From: Suillus spraguei
Lineage: Eukaryota; Basidiomycota; Agaricomycetes; Boletales; Suillaceae
Length of the DNA: 17,607 nucleotides
Assembly (NCBI GenBank): GCA_016800925.1
Contig: JABCPU010001049.1
Location: forward strand, 1 to 17,607
Direction: 5' to 3'
The translations under genes and the position numbers were made by a program. The stretch's first letter is position 1. Each line of letters opens with the position of its first letter. Below the pieces are notes generated by a model. That model worked only from the letters and a program-made list of their open reading frames with translations, was not told the origin of the DNA and did no database searches. Shown one piece after another: positions 10,131 through 17,607 of this stretch.

Positions 10131-10260
10131 ATGGTGCTAAATTAGTTCAAATATTATACACACACGAAACTCTCACACACACAGATATGTTGAACACACA
10201 CAGATTCTGTGTGTGTGAGAGTTTCGTGTGTGTATAATATTTGAACTGATCCAGCACCAT
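10131..10260. mobile_element. 130-bp hairpin MITE
   Basis: Two 55-bp inverted arms (10131-10185 and 10206-10260) flank a 20-nt loop. The inner 42 bp of each arm pair perfectly; the outer 13 bp carry three mismatches. The ends are ATGGTGCT and AGCACCAT. CATATCT occurs directly before the element (10124-10130) and again at 10262-10268. Removing the element plus one copy restores the transposase frame. One extra A at 10261 leaves the duplication as 7 exact bases or 8 with one mismatch, which would suit a hAT-type insertion. It has no coding capacity. Confidence 0.85.
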
Positions 10261-10261
10261 A

Positions 10262-10268
10262 CATATCT
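10262..10268. repeat. MITE target-site duplication, right copy
   Basis: CATATCT, matching 10124-10130. Confidence 0.7.
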
Positions 10269-10397
10269 GTCCATTTCACAACAATCTTCCGTGAGCTCGA
10301 ACGTGCTGATGTGAGCTATGAGAAACTCAAGTGCATTGCCAAAGAACAAAACAAGACTCTCCATGTTGCATTTATCACATGCATGGCTCAGTATGAT

Positions 10398-10871
10398 TGT
10401 TACGAACTGGGGTGGCGTCACCAGCGACAGTGAAAAGACACAGGCGGTCTGCTGGGAGTTCTTACAATGTCCCAAAGAGGACAAGGTGAAAGTACAAGGA
10501 ACACGTTCCGAGTACGATCAAGGGTTCGGCCTCAAGGACAAGTCCTAGAGGTTCTGCAAGAATAGAGACTAAGGCTAAGGAGTGCTTAGACTTAGAGACG
10601 ATTCAAGACGACTTAGGTTGGAGGCCTAAGCGAAGGAGATTCCAGGTAAAACCCAGTAAGATTAAAGTAAGGAATCTACTACAAGTACACTGTGCTTAAA
10701 TAGGCCAATATGTGCGCACAGACCAAGTAACTGTGAGAACGAACTGCGTATCCTAATAAGGAAGGCATGTGTTGTACAGATGCGTTGAGCATATGAGTCA
10801 GAGTCATGTGACATGATGTACAAATAAGGAAACAAAGGGGAAAATGAATAGGGGCACATACGATTGTAACA
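10398..10871 (-). repeat. 3' long terminal repeat
   Basis: The 474-bp segment runs from TGTTACAATCG to CAGTTCGTAACA on the minus strand, with the TG...CA ends and short TGTTAC/GTAACA inverted termini of an LTR. Its 5' border follows a polypurine tract, and its other end cuts the transposase relic in mid-frame. A TATA-like CTATTTAAG lies around 10695-10703 (minus), a plausible LTR promoter. The partner LTR is not in the window, so identity between the two cannot be judged. Confidence 0.8.
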
Positions 10872-10884
10872 TTACCCCCTTTTT
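10872..10884 (-). promoter_or_regulatory. Polypurine tract
   Basis: On the minus strand AAAAAGGGGGTAA directly precedes the 3' LTR. This is the usual position of the primer for plus-strand DNA synthesis. Confidence 0.75.
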
Positions 10885-10903
10885 ACATGTAAAGTCACCG
10901 ACT

Positions 10904-12373
10904 TTACTCATCTTGGTTCGCGTAGTAAACAGGATCATCACTATAGTCGTAGTCCTCATCAGCAACGGACCCACTTCTCATATATGCAGCTTCTTCAAGG
11001 CCGGCGCGTCGTTTGGAGTCTCTCCTCCTCTCTGCTTGAATTCGTTCATCGTCAAGCTGTTGCTCCCAAGAACAAAGTGCATCATAGAATCTTTCGTCCT
11101 TCCAGGTTAACTCGAAGGGGGGAGGTCCAACTCGTCAAGGACAGTAGATGGATAGGTGAGTGGGCGACCAATATCTGCAAACCTTGCACTGATATTCCGC
11201 ACAATTCTTCTGACGATGTCCAAGTAGTCCACAGACACGACATTTCATGTTCTCATCAGGGTTGGAATGGACTTTACGTAGTGGCGATGGGGAGATTATG
11301 GGTGTAGGACTGGTAGATCTGGCGCGTTTCTTCCCCTTGTTCCTCCTCATATGTTTCAATGCAAGGGTATTGTTACGCCTGAGCTGCGCCTGTTGAGCAG
11401 GAGTGAGGGTATACGCCGACATGGGGAGGTCAGGAGTGGTTGCTCGTTCAGCAACCTCAAGAAGTTCGTTAGGGGAAGAGGAAGAAGTGACGCCGAAGTC
11501 TTTTACTAATACTGGCGAAATAGGATCCATTGGACCGAATGACGGTGGGATAGACATGGGGGGGTGTATATGAAGGTCGCGAAGTCGGGGGCCGAGCGTT
11601 ACCAGCTCAGTGGTAGGGATACCTAGTAATTTAGCGGCTTCACACTGCTCTTTTGTGCAAGGTTCATACAGCCAATCAGGGCATTCATGAGAAGTTATGA
11701 CGGGAGGTGGTGAGGTCGGTTGTTCGACGGGGGATGGCGTTCAAGGAGATGTGAGGTTAGCTTGCATTTGTTGTAAATCTGTAATAGCTTCTTCTACTAA
11801 GTTTCTAGCCGCTCTGGTTTCAGCGACTGATTGCTGGATGGTTTCGACAACCGTATTGGTGAGTTGTCCGATCTCTTGGACAGCAGTGTATAAGCCAGTA
11901 AAGGCGTCAAGACTAGAATACATGCGCGAAGAAGCGGGCGCTGGAATAGGAAGTGGCGTATCTTCCTGCGGAGAGGGAGGTCGAGCAACACCTGCTCGAC
12001 GTTCGGCAATGATATGAATAGCTTCTTCAACATCATTCTTAAAAGAACTGGGAAGCAACAGCATAGTGTAAGCACAAATGCGTTTTTGAAGATGAAGGAA
12101 GCGGTGACGGAGTGTAATTTCTGTTGTATCTTTGGCGGTGGCTTCGATGAGGGCTGCAGTATGAATGATGTTGACGAGGAGTAGGGCAGGGAAAGCACCT
12201 CTTTCAGTGAGGATTCTTTCAATTTCGAGGGCGTGTCCCTCACAGAGAATGGCAGCTTCAATGTAGGAGGTGTTATTGATTTCAGTGGCAAGGGTTCCGT
12301 ATTGTTCAGCTTCGAAGTCAGAGTCATTGGTGGCAGCGATGACGGGTGTGATGTAAGCAGTGGGGAAAGACAT
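10904..12373 (-). pseudogene. Extra zinc-knuckle ORF downstream of gypsy pol
   Basis: One frame of 490 codons runs from ATG 12373 to TAA 10904, interrupted only by TGA at 11741-11743 and TGA at 11135-11137. The start is 54 nt after the pol stop, and the end lies 20 nt before the polypurine tract. The first ~150 residues are predicted mostly helical. A Pro-rich hinge (PPSPQEDTPLPIPAPASS) and a likely coiled coil (TNTVVETIQQSVAETRAARN) follow. Next come HECPDWLYEPC and a basic stretch (RRNKGKKRARS). Two knuckles come next, CRVCGLLGHRQKNC (CX2CX4HX4C) and a second CX2CX7HX4C, then an Arg/Glu-rich region and an acidic tyrosine-rich tail (DEDYDYSDD). The knuckles suggest nucleic-acid binding, as in a Gag nucleocapsid, but the position after integrase is not that of a normal gag. 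The product is not recognised as a named family. Confidence 0.7.
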
Positions 12374-12426
12374 TTCGAGGTGGTAGTTGATCAAGTGCTA
12401 ACGCGAGTTGATTGACTGAAGGATGA

Positions 12427-13981
12427 TCAGAGGGCGTGTTGCTTCTTATAAGCATTCAAGATTCGGGCAGAGTTCTTCAAGTTCTTTTCTGGGAGCCATT
12501 CGTTATCTCCCGATGAGTATCCTTTCCAGGAGACAAGATAGCATCGGCGATTACCGGTTCCTTTGTGGGAAAGAATTGCTTCTATTTCGTATTCTTCTTC
12601 TTCTTCGATGATGTCAGGTGGTGGTTCAGGGAAGTTCGGACCATGCACGTCTGTTTCGCTATAGGATGATAAGACAGAAGCATGGAACGTGGGATGGATC
12701 TTCCATTGTGGAGGAAGTTTGAGTGTGAACGTGATGGGGGATAAGACATTGATGATCGGGAAAGGTCCGTATCATTTTGGCGCAAGTTTCCTTGATGGAA
12801 GTTTGAGTCTAAGATTGGCGGCAGATAGCCAAACCTTGTCTCCGATCTTCCATGGGATGTACTTATCTCCTCGGGATCGTTCAGCCATCGTTTGCATTGC
12901 AATGTTGTGGCAGGCGATTGCTTCTTCTCTTATCTTCTGCAGAGATCGTACTCGATCTTCTGCTGCGGGGATGGGTGAATCAGGGATAAGGTGAGGGATA
13001 GCGCGTGGTTCATATCCCATCATCAGATAGAAGGGTGATGCATTCCTTGCATCGTGTTTTTGGTGGTTATGGACAAATTCGGCAATTGGTAAATGTTCTA
13101 CCCAATCTTCGGGGTTGTTGCGGCAATAGATGCATAGGTATGTTTCAAGTTCTTGATTAAGCCTTTCCGTTTGACCATCAGTCTGAGGGTGGTAAGCTGT
13201 AGATGGAGCAATGACATAGTCAAGAAGTCGGGCAAGCTCCTTAGAGAAGCGAGATAGAAATTGCAGGCCTCGATCTGAGATGACTTTGTCATGGAGTCCA
13301 AATCGTCGGTAGACGCATTTCAAGAATAGTTTAGCAACGCCTTCGGAAGTGATGGTTTTCAAACAAGGGATAATAATTACCCCTTTGTAAGGCCATGGTC
13401 TACCACGACCATGATACTGTCAAAGCCTCCAGAGATGGGAAGGTCAGTGATAAGATCGACAGAGACCTGGGAGAAAGGTCGGGTCGCAGACGAAGGGATC
13501 GGGGCAAGTGGGGGTCGAACAGGGTGTGTATCAGCTTTCATTTGCTGACAAAGGGCGCAACCTTCAACATATTTCTGAACATATGAGCCCATAGTGGGCC
13601 ACCACGCTTCTCGTTTAACAAGTTCTTTGGTTTTGAATCTACTGGGATGTCCCGCGGTAGGATGATCATGATACCGTTTCAGGATATCGGAGCGATGCGC
13701 CAGTGCAATGTAGGCACGATTCTTAAAGTAGAGGACGTTCTCCTCAATCTTCCAGTCAGAGAGTGCTGATTTCATTGGGGGAAGACACACGCCATCGAGG
13801 GCGTTGGATGCCATTTTGAATACAGGGTCATCGAGGGGATCGGAGGACGATAAGACATCCTTCAGATCGGTATCAATAAGACGAACAAATAGAGCGTCAG
13901 GGAGGAGTGTCTGGTCCTCGTTATCATCTTTGCCAGAGTCATAGTCGGGCCGGCGGGATAGTGCATCAGGTACTGCTAATT
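12427..13981 (-). pseudogene. Gypsy pol, integrase and chromodomain part
   Basis: After the Tc1 insertion the pol frame resumes with LAVPDALSRRPDY. The integrase has an HHCC zinc site (YHDHPTAGHPS ... CALCQQ) and a core with Asp in VSVDLITDLP, Asp in VISDRGLQF and Glu in DGQTERLNQELE, so the DDE triad is present. A one-base deletion at 13380-13386 shifts frame just after VVVDHGLTKG. TGA at 12772-12774 replaces the usual Trp in the APK(W)YGPF region that links to the C-terminal domain. A chromodomain closes the protein (EYEIEAILSHKG, YLVSWKGYSSGDNEWLP), ending at TGA 12427-12429. Chromodomains of this class are known to steer integration towards heterochromatin marked by histone H3K9 methylation. 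Confidence 0.88.
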
Positions 13982-13983
13982 TA
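13982..13983. repeat. TA target duplication, left
   Basis: TA immediately before the Tc1-like element, matched by TA at 15591-15592. Removing the element and one TA restores the pol frame. Confidence 0.85.
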
Positions 13984-14193
13984 CAGTGGCTCAAAAAACT
14001 GTCCGCATGTTTTGGCATTTTTCACTATCTATAATATTGTGTGAGAACAAACAAATGCCTCAAAAACATGCTTATACCACATTGTAGTATGGCTTCAGGG
14101 CTTTCATTTGAGCCCTACACTGTGGAAATCGGTGGAGATATGGTGGAGATACAAGGCTCACAAAATTGTGACTCATGCGGACAGTTTTTTGAC
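13984..14193 (+). repeat. Left terminal inverted repeat of the Tc1-like element
   Basis: 210 bp, about 91% identical by eye to the reverse complement of 15381-15590; the outer ~30 bp are identical. It begins and ends with the same 20-bp word in opposite orientations: CTCAAAAAACTGTCCGCATG at 13990-14009 and its complement (19/20) at 14174-14193. The repeat therefore looks like two face-to-face transposase sites. Confidence 0.85.
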
Positions 14194-14223
14194 TCAAGTA
14201 TTTTACAGTAATAACCAGGTATT

Positions 14224-15240
14224 CTAGTATTTTGTATGACCTCCCTTGGCTTTAATTACTACCTCTATCCTTCTAGGCATACTCTCAATTAATTTCTGGC
14301 AATCCTCAGCTGTGATCTTCCCCCATTCCACTGCTACTCTCTCCCAAAGCTCCCATACTCCTTTAGGGGGGTTTTCATAGGCTTGAAGCTTTTTCTTGAG
14401 TGTTCCCCAGAGATGTTCAATGACATTGACATCAGGAGACTGTGCTGGCCAGTCAAGAACATTGATGTTATGTTCTTCAAACCATTCCCTAGCTCTTCTG
14501 GATGTGTGCTTGGGATCATTATCCTGTTGGAAAATGATATCTTCTTCATCAATCCCTGATTCTGCCAAGCTAGGCAGCAAGTGGTCATTTAAAATGTCCA
14601 CATACTGCTCAGCATTCATCTTCCCCTCAACCTCAGCAAGCATTCCCACACCATTCCATCCCATACAGCCCCATACCATTAAAGAACCTCCTCCAAACTT
14701 GACAGTCCCATTAACCTCTCTGTCTGTTAGGCCATCTCCCTTCTTTTTCCATACATACACCTTCCCATCTGACCCAATCCTATTGATTTTGGTCTCATCT
14801 GACCATATAACACGCTTCCAGTCCTCTACAGTCCAGTGTTGATGAGCTAAGGCAAAGGCTAGTCTTCTCTGCCTATGTTTGATGGAGAGAAGAGGCTTTT
14901 TCTTCTTTGTTACTGCCTTGAGATGAGCTGCCTTGAGAACATTCCTCACAGTTTGTGAAGAGACAGGGGTAGTGATGGTGGAATTGATATAATGGGTGGC
15001 TTGGACAGCATTATCAGCCTTTCCTGTAGTGATATGTTGGATAATAGCCCTTTTGTCAGTAGAGGTAAGCTTGGATGGACGTCCTCCACAAGAGTTTTCC
15101 TTGTCTGGGTGGCTTTCTTTGATGAACTTGGCCACAGTGGACTTGCATACTCCAGTTCTAGAGGAAATTTGGCGAGCAGAGAGGCCAGCATAAGACAGAG
15201 AGAGGATATTATCTCTTTGAGCAGAGGAGATGGCTTTCAT
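14224..15240 (-). CDS. Tc1-like transposase, intact
   Basis: 338 residues from ATG 15240 to the stop at 14224, a normal Tc1 length. An in-frame ATG at 15297 would add 19 hydrophobic residues that do not fit the family start. The protein has an N-terminal paired helix-turn-helix region (about 5-120) with the linker motif GGRPSKLT near 52-59. The DDE catalytic domain has D148 in VIWSDETK, D240 in FQQDNDPKH and E275 in VNVIEHLWG. Exactly 34 residues separate the last two, the D34E spacing that defines the Tc1 branch. It should cut at the terminal repeats and insert at TA. No stop, frameshift or missing motif is seen, so it is likely functional if expressed. A KKKK stretch near 111-115 could serve nuclear import. 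Confidence 0.93.
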   Translation of the reverse strand: MKAISSAQRDNILSLSYAGLSARQISSRTGVCKSTVAKFIKESHPDKENSCGGRPSKLTSTDKRAIIQHITTGKADNAVQATHYINSTITTPVSSQTVRNVLKAAHLKAVTKKKKPLLSIKHRQRRLAFALAHQHWTVEDWKRVIWSDETKINRIGSDGKVYVWKKKGDGLTDREVNGTVKFGGGSLMVWGCMGWNGVGMLAEVEGKMNAEQYVDILNDHLLPSLAESGIDEEDIIFQQDNDPKHTSRRAREWFEEHNINVLDWPAQSPDVNVIEHLWGTLKKKLQAYENPPKGVWELWERVAVEWGKITAEDCQKLIESMPRRIEVVIKAKGGHTKY

Positions 15241-15380
15241 GGTGATTATGACTATGATACATGAGATATTCTGGTTTATATAGTCATAAAATAACATAAT
15301 GACACCACTTTATAATTTATATAATAGTGGCATGATTTTTATGGTGTCATAAATAATGATTTATATAGTTTTAATATACA

Positions 15381-15590
15381 CTCAAAAAACTGTCCACATG
15401 AGTCATCATTTTATAAGCCTTATATCTCCACCATATCTCCGCCGATTCCCACGGTGTAGGGCTCAAATAAAAGCCCTGAAGCCATACTACAATGTGGTAT
15501 AAGTATGTCCTTGAGGAATTTGTTCATTCTCACACAATATCATAGATAGTGAAAAATGTCAAAACATGCGGACAGTTTTTTGAGCCACTG
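15381..15590 (-). repeat. Right terminal inverted repeat of the Tc1-like element
   Basis: Mirror of 13984-14193 with about 18 differences. It likewise carries an inner site CTCAAAAAACTGTCCACATG at 15381-15400 and an outer site in the opposite orientation at 15565-15584. Confidence 0.85.
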
Positions 15591-15592
15591 TA
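15591..15592. repeat. TA target duplication, right
   Basis: TA directly after the Tc1-like element, pairing with 13982-13983. Confidence 0.85.
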
Positions 15593-16950
15593 GTACCTGC
15601 AACGTGATGCAGTTCAATGTCATAGATAGACAAAATCAATTGCCAATGTGCTTGGCGACGGGTAAGCTTCTGTGCACTTCTAAAGTACAGAAGATTCTTG
15701 TGGTCAGTGAATACCAGGACGGGGTGTGGGTTTCCTTCAAGATAATGACGCCATTCATTCAATGCCCGTATTACGGCAAGGAGTTCCCGATCAAAGATCT
15801 GGTAATTGCGTTCTGCGGGGTTCAAAGACTGTGAGAGATATGCACATGGGTGATAAACGCCATTCTCATCAGTCTGCAAAAGAACTCCGCCAGTTGCTAT
15901 GAGCGAAGCGTCGGTAGCAATAGCAAATTGTTGGGAAGGATCAGGGTTACGAAGCACCGGTTGGGATGTAAAGCGTCGTTTCAGTTCTTCGAAGGTGTCC
16001 ATGCATTCAGTTGACCAATCAAAGGCCTTATCTTTCTTTGTTAAATCGATAAGAGGTCGAGCAATATCGGAGTAATGGGAAATGAACATGCGATAGAAGT
16101 TGCAAAAACCGAGGAATGACCGAACATCTTTTACAGATGTTGGAACTGGCCATTTGGAGATTCCCTTGGTCTTGGCAGTGTCCATAGCAACTTGTCCGTG
16201 ACAAATTATCATTCCGAGGTATTCCACTTCTTCTTCATCGAAGGTGCATTTCTCTGGTTTCAAGAACAGATGTTCTTTTTGTATTTTCATCAAAACCCAT
16301 CTTGTCCGTTCGCGATGTTCTGCCATAGTTGTAGAGAAAATCAGGATGTCGTCCATGTAGATAACCATCCATCCTTCATTGATTTCCTGCTGGAAGGTGC
16401 GATTCATGTATGCTTGGAAAGTTGCTGGGGAATTACAAAGGCCAAAGAACATGACGTTCGGTTCAAAGAGGCCGAATTCCGTAGTAAAAGCAGCTTTCCA
16501 CCTATCATCAGGGTGGATGCGAATATTGTTATAGCCGGACCGGATATCCATTTTCGTAAAGAACTGTGCGTTGTGAAGGGCGTGCGACGAGGGAGATAGG
16601 AAGCGGAAGTGGATAGGCATTTTTGACTGTCCAATCATTGATGTAGCGATAATCTTGACAGGGACGCAATTCTCCACTCTTCTTTCCCACAAAGAAGAAG
16701 CCACTGGCTTGGGGTGACTTCAATTCTGAGATGAAACCTTTTGCAACATTTTCATCGATAAACATTTTGACGGCAGCGCATTCTTTTTCCGATAACGGGT
16801 AAACCTTAGACGTGCGAGGGATAAAACCGGGTTTAGTATCGATCCGATGATCTATACCAGGACGTTCAGGGGGTAGTTTGTTCAGTCCATCTTTAGCAAA
16901 GACATCTGCAAAATTGTGCAAATAGTCTGGGACCAATTCTTCGAAGGATT
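15593..16950 (-). pseudogene. Gypsy pol, reverse transcriptase and RNase H part
   Basis: Reading on the minus strand, the frame enters with [18 protein letters not shown], the usual lead into a Ty3/gypsy reverse transcriptase. [32 protein letters not shown] (motif A), FGLCNSPATFQ (motif B) and IYMDDILIFS (catalytic YMDD) follow. RNase H has FAIATDASL, the Glu in FDRELLAVI and VFTDHKNLLYF. The frame ends at ELHHVAGT, where the Tc1-like element begins. One extra base in the GGG at 16578-16580 (plus strand) shifts frame between the fingers and motif A, so the two halves are read in different frames. All catalytic residues survive. Confidence 0.9.
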
Positions 16951-17607
16951 TCTTTTTCTTTCCTTCTCATCTGTGGCGAATTCCTGAGCTTTGTTGCTGT
17001 ATTTCGGAGGAGGAAAGGGAATTGTGGAGTAATTGGGGAGTTGTTCAAGTCGGGAAGTTCCATCATGTGTAAGAGGTGTGTCCATGGATACTTCTTCTAT
17101 GATTCTCATGCTGACTCCATCGGTATCATATTCCACAAGAAATTCTCCATCTCCAAGTTCATAGGAGGAAATTTCATGTACTTCTGGTGCATGCCAGACA
17201 TCTTGCATAGTGTTGAATTGGTCATCATCCTCTGTTGGAATAAACGAGGGCATGGGTTCTTCTTCATCGGGGATTTCCTCAATTGAAGCCGAGGGAGTAT
17301 GTTGAAAAGTTTTTGGGGAACATAGAACTTGGATAGTTTCGGTACATTTGTATCTCGTCCGGGGATCTCTTCTTCTGCTTTTCTTTTCCATACTTTTGTT
17401 CTTCTATTGGCCGTTGTTCAATAGGTTCTTGTCCGACCCAACAATCAGGTTCGGATTCATTCTTGCGCTTTTCTGTGCGGGGAATCTGTGATACTGGTCA
17501 TGGCAATTGTACATGTGGAATGGGATCGGTGGTGTGCAGTGTTTGTACTTCCGGTTCTGGATCTCCTAATGCGAAAAGCTTTGTAAGGATGCCCCAATTC
17601 AGGCCAT
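16951..17607 (-). pseudogene. Gypsy pol, region upstream of reverse transcriptase (partial)
   Basis: The window edge cuts this segment. From 17605 one frame reads ILTKLFALGDPEPEVQTLH, passes TGA at 17498-17500, then GQEPIEQRPIEEQKYGKEK. It hands over between about 17390 and 17300 to a second frame that is acidic (IEEIPDEEEPMPSFIPTEDD, later GDGEFLVEYDTDGVS). A further missing base in the T-rich run near 16950-16960 joins it to the reverse transcriptase frame. No aspartic-protease signature is visible, so this is probably the spacer between protease or gag and reverse transcriptase. At least two frameshifts and one stop are needed to read it. Confidence 0.65.

Larger units (their letters stand above)
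9825..10397 (+). pseudogene. Relic of a Tc1/IS630-type transposase, N-terminal part
   Basis: ATG at 9825 opens a frame beginning MGFHKISHDMKLAAI, a TGA at 9870-9872, then LHEWNLL and helix-turn-helix-like sequence (CNILDTCKFSEHTWFWIL, then LRLWRKTGDVV). It continues through LVGQNPDYLLDELMHLL to NQFIS. A MITE interrupts it at 10131. After the MITE the same protein resumes in frame (VHFTTIFRELERADVSYEKL, later MAQYD) and is cut by the gypsy LTR at 10398. The order matches the DNA-binding half of Tc1/IS630-like transposases found in basidiomycetes; the DDE half must lie beyond the far end of the gypsy element. The TGA sits where Arg is expected, suggesting CGA to TGA. Unrelated at the sequence level to the intact transposase at 14224-15240. 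Confidence 0.75.
13984..15590 (-). mobile_element. Full-length Tc1/mariner element
   Basis: A 1607-bp element with TA on both sides, ends starting CAGTGGCTC, 210-bp terminal inverted repeats and one intact transposase gene on the minus strand. It lies in the gypsy pol gene between RNase H and integrase, in the same orientation. The transposase is undamaged while its host carries many lesions, so it is the youngest layer here and may be autonomous. Confidence 0.92.
10398..17607 (-). mobile_element. Ty3/gypsy chromovirus, 3' portion (5' end outside window)
   Basis: Reading on the minus strand from the window edge, the order is pol linker, reverse transcriptase, RNase H, integrase, chromodomain, an additional zinc-knuckle ORF, polypurine tract and 3' LTR. 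That pol order with a C-terminal chromodomain defines chromoviruses. The 5' LTR, and any gag and protease, would lie beyond 17607. The element sits inside the transposase relic; the expected 5-bp duplication next to the LTR would be ATGAT (10393-10397). It carries several frameshifts and TGA codons and is itself split by a Tc1-like element at 13984-15590, so this copy is defective. Confidence 0.9.

Noticed and set aside
10160..10230. CA/GT microsatellite
   Set aside because: The CA-rich words are the arms of the 130-bp MITE, which pair with each other and have a target duplication.
4170..17500. Reassigned code in which TGA means Trp, prompted by TGA at the conserved Trp position at 12772-12774
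   Set aside because: Trp is written TGG throughout, several genuine frames in the window end in TGA, and most internal TGAs sit where Arg rather than Trp would be expected.

Overview
The window looks like a transposon-rich stretch of a filamentous basidiomycete genome, probably Agaricomycotina. This is inferred from family content, not from a database match. Three points support it: a split gene with canonical GT-AG introns of only 48-53 nt; that gene encodes a TET/JBP-type 2-oxoglutarate/Fe(II) dioxygenase, a family known to be expanded in mushroom-forming fungi; and the surrounding elements are a RNase H-bearing LINE, a chromodomain Ty3/gypsy element and Tc1-like elements. No bacterial operon structure, rRNA, tRNA or CRISPR was seen.

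Layout. 185-1501 (minus) holds a four-exon TET/JBP-like reading frame with all iron ligands present. A second minus-strand exon at 2771-3019, with a TATA box at 3151-3160, may be the true 5' end of the same gene or a separate gene; coding-like but frame-broken sequence lies between them. 3874-7080 is a 5'-truncated LINE on the plus strand, delimited by a 10-bp target-site duplication and an A12(TAA)n tail. 7410-9484 is an odd element dominated by two ~508-bp inverted arms around a ~759-bp spacer. 9825-10397 is a plus-strand relic of a Tc1/IS630-type transposase, itself split by a 130-bp hairpin MITE. From 10398 to the window end runs a minus-strand Ty3/gypsy chromovirus (3' LTR, PPT, an extra zinc-knuckle ORF, chromodomain, integrase, RNase H, reverse transcriptase; its 5' end lies outside). 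A full-length Tc1-like element with an intact transposase (13984-15590) has landed inside its pol gene.

How it fits together. The insertions are nested and give a relative chronology: the transposase relic came first, then the MITE and the gypsy element interrupted it, and the Tc1-like element later interrupted gypsy. Damage differs between layers: the gypsy element, LINE and relic carry frameshifts and six in-frame TGA codons, while the Tc1-like transposase is uninterrupted. All premature stops recognised are TGA, and most fit CGA-to-TGA (CpG) change, as expected for methylated repeats. The window therefore places a candidate 5-methylcytosine-oxidising enzyme next to repeats that look as if they have lost methylated CpGs; a functional link is inference only.
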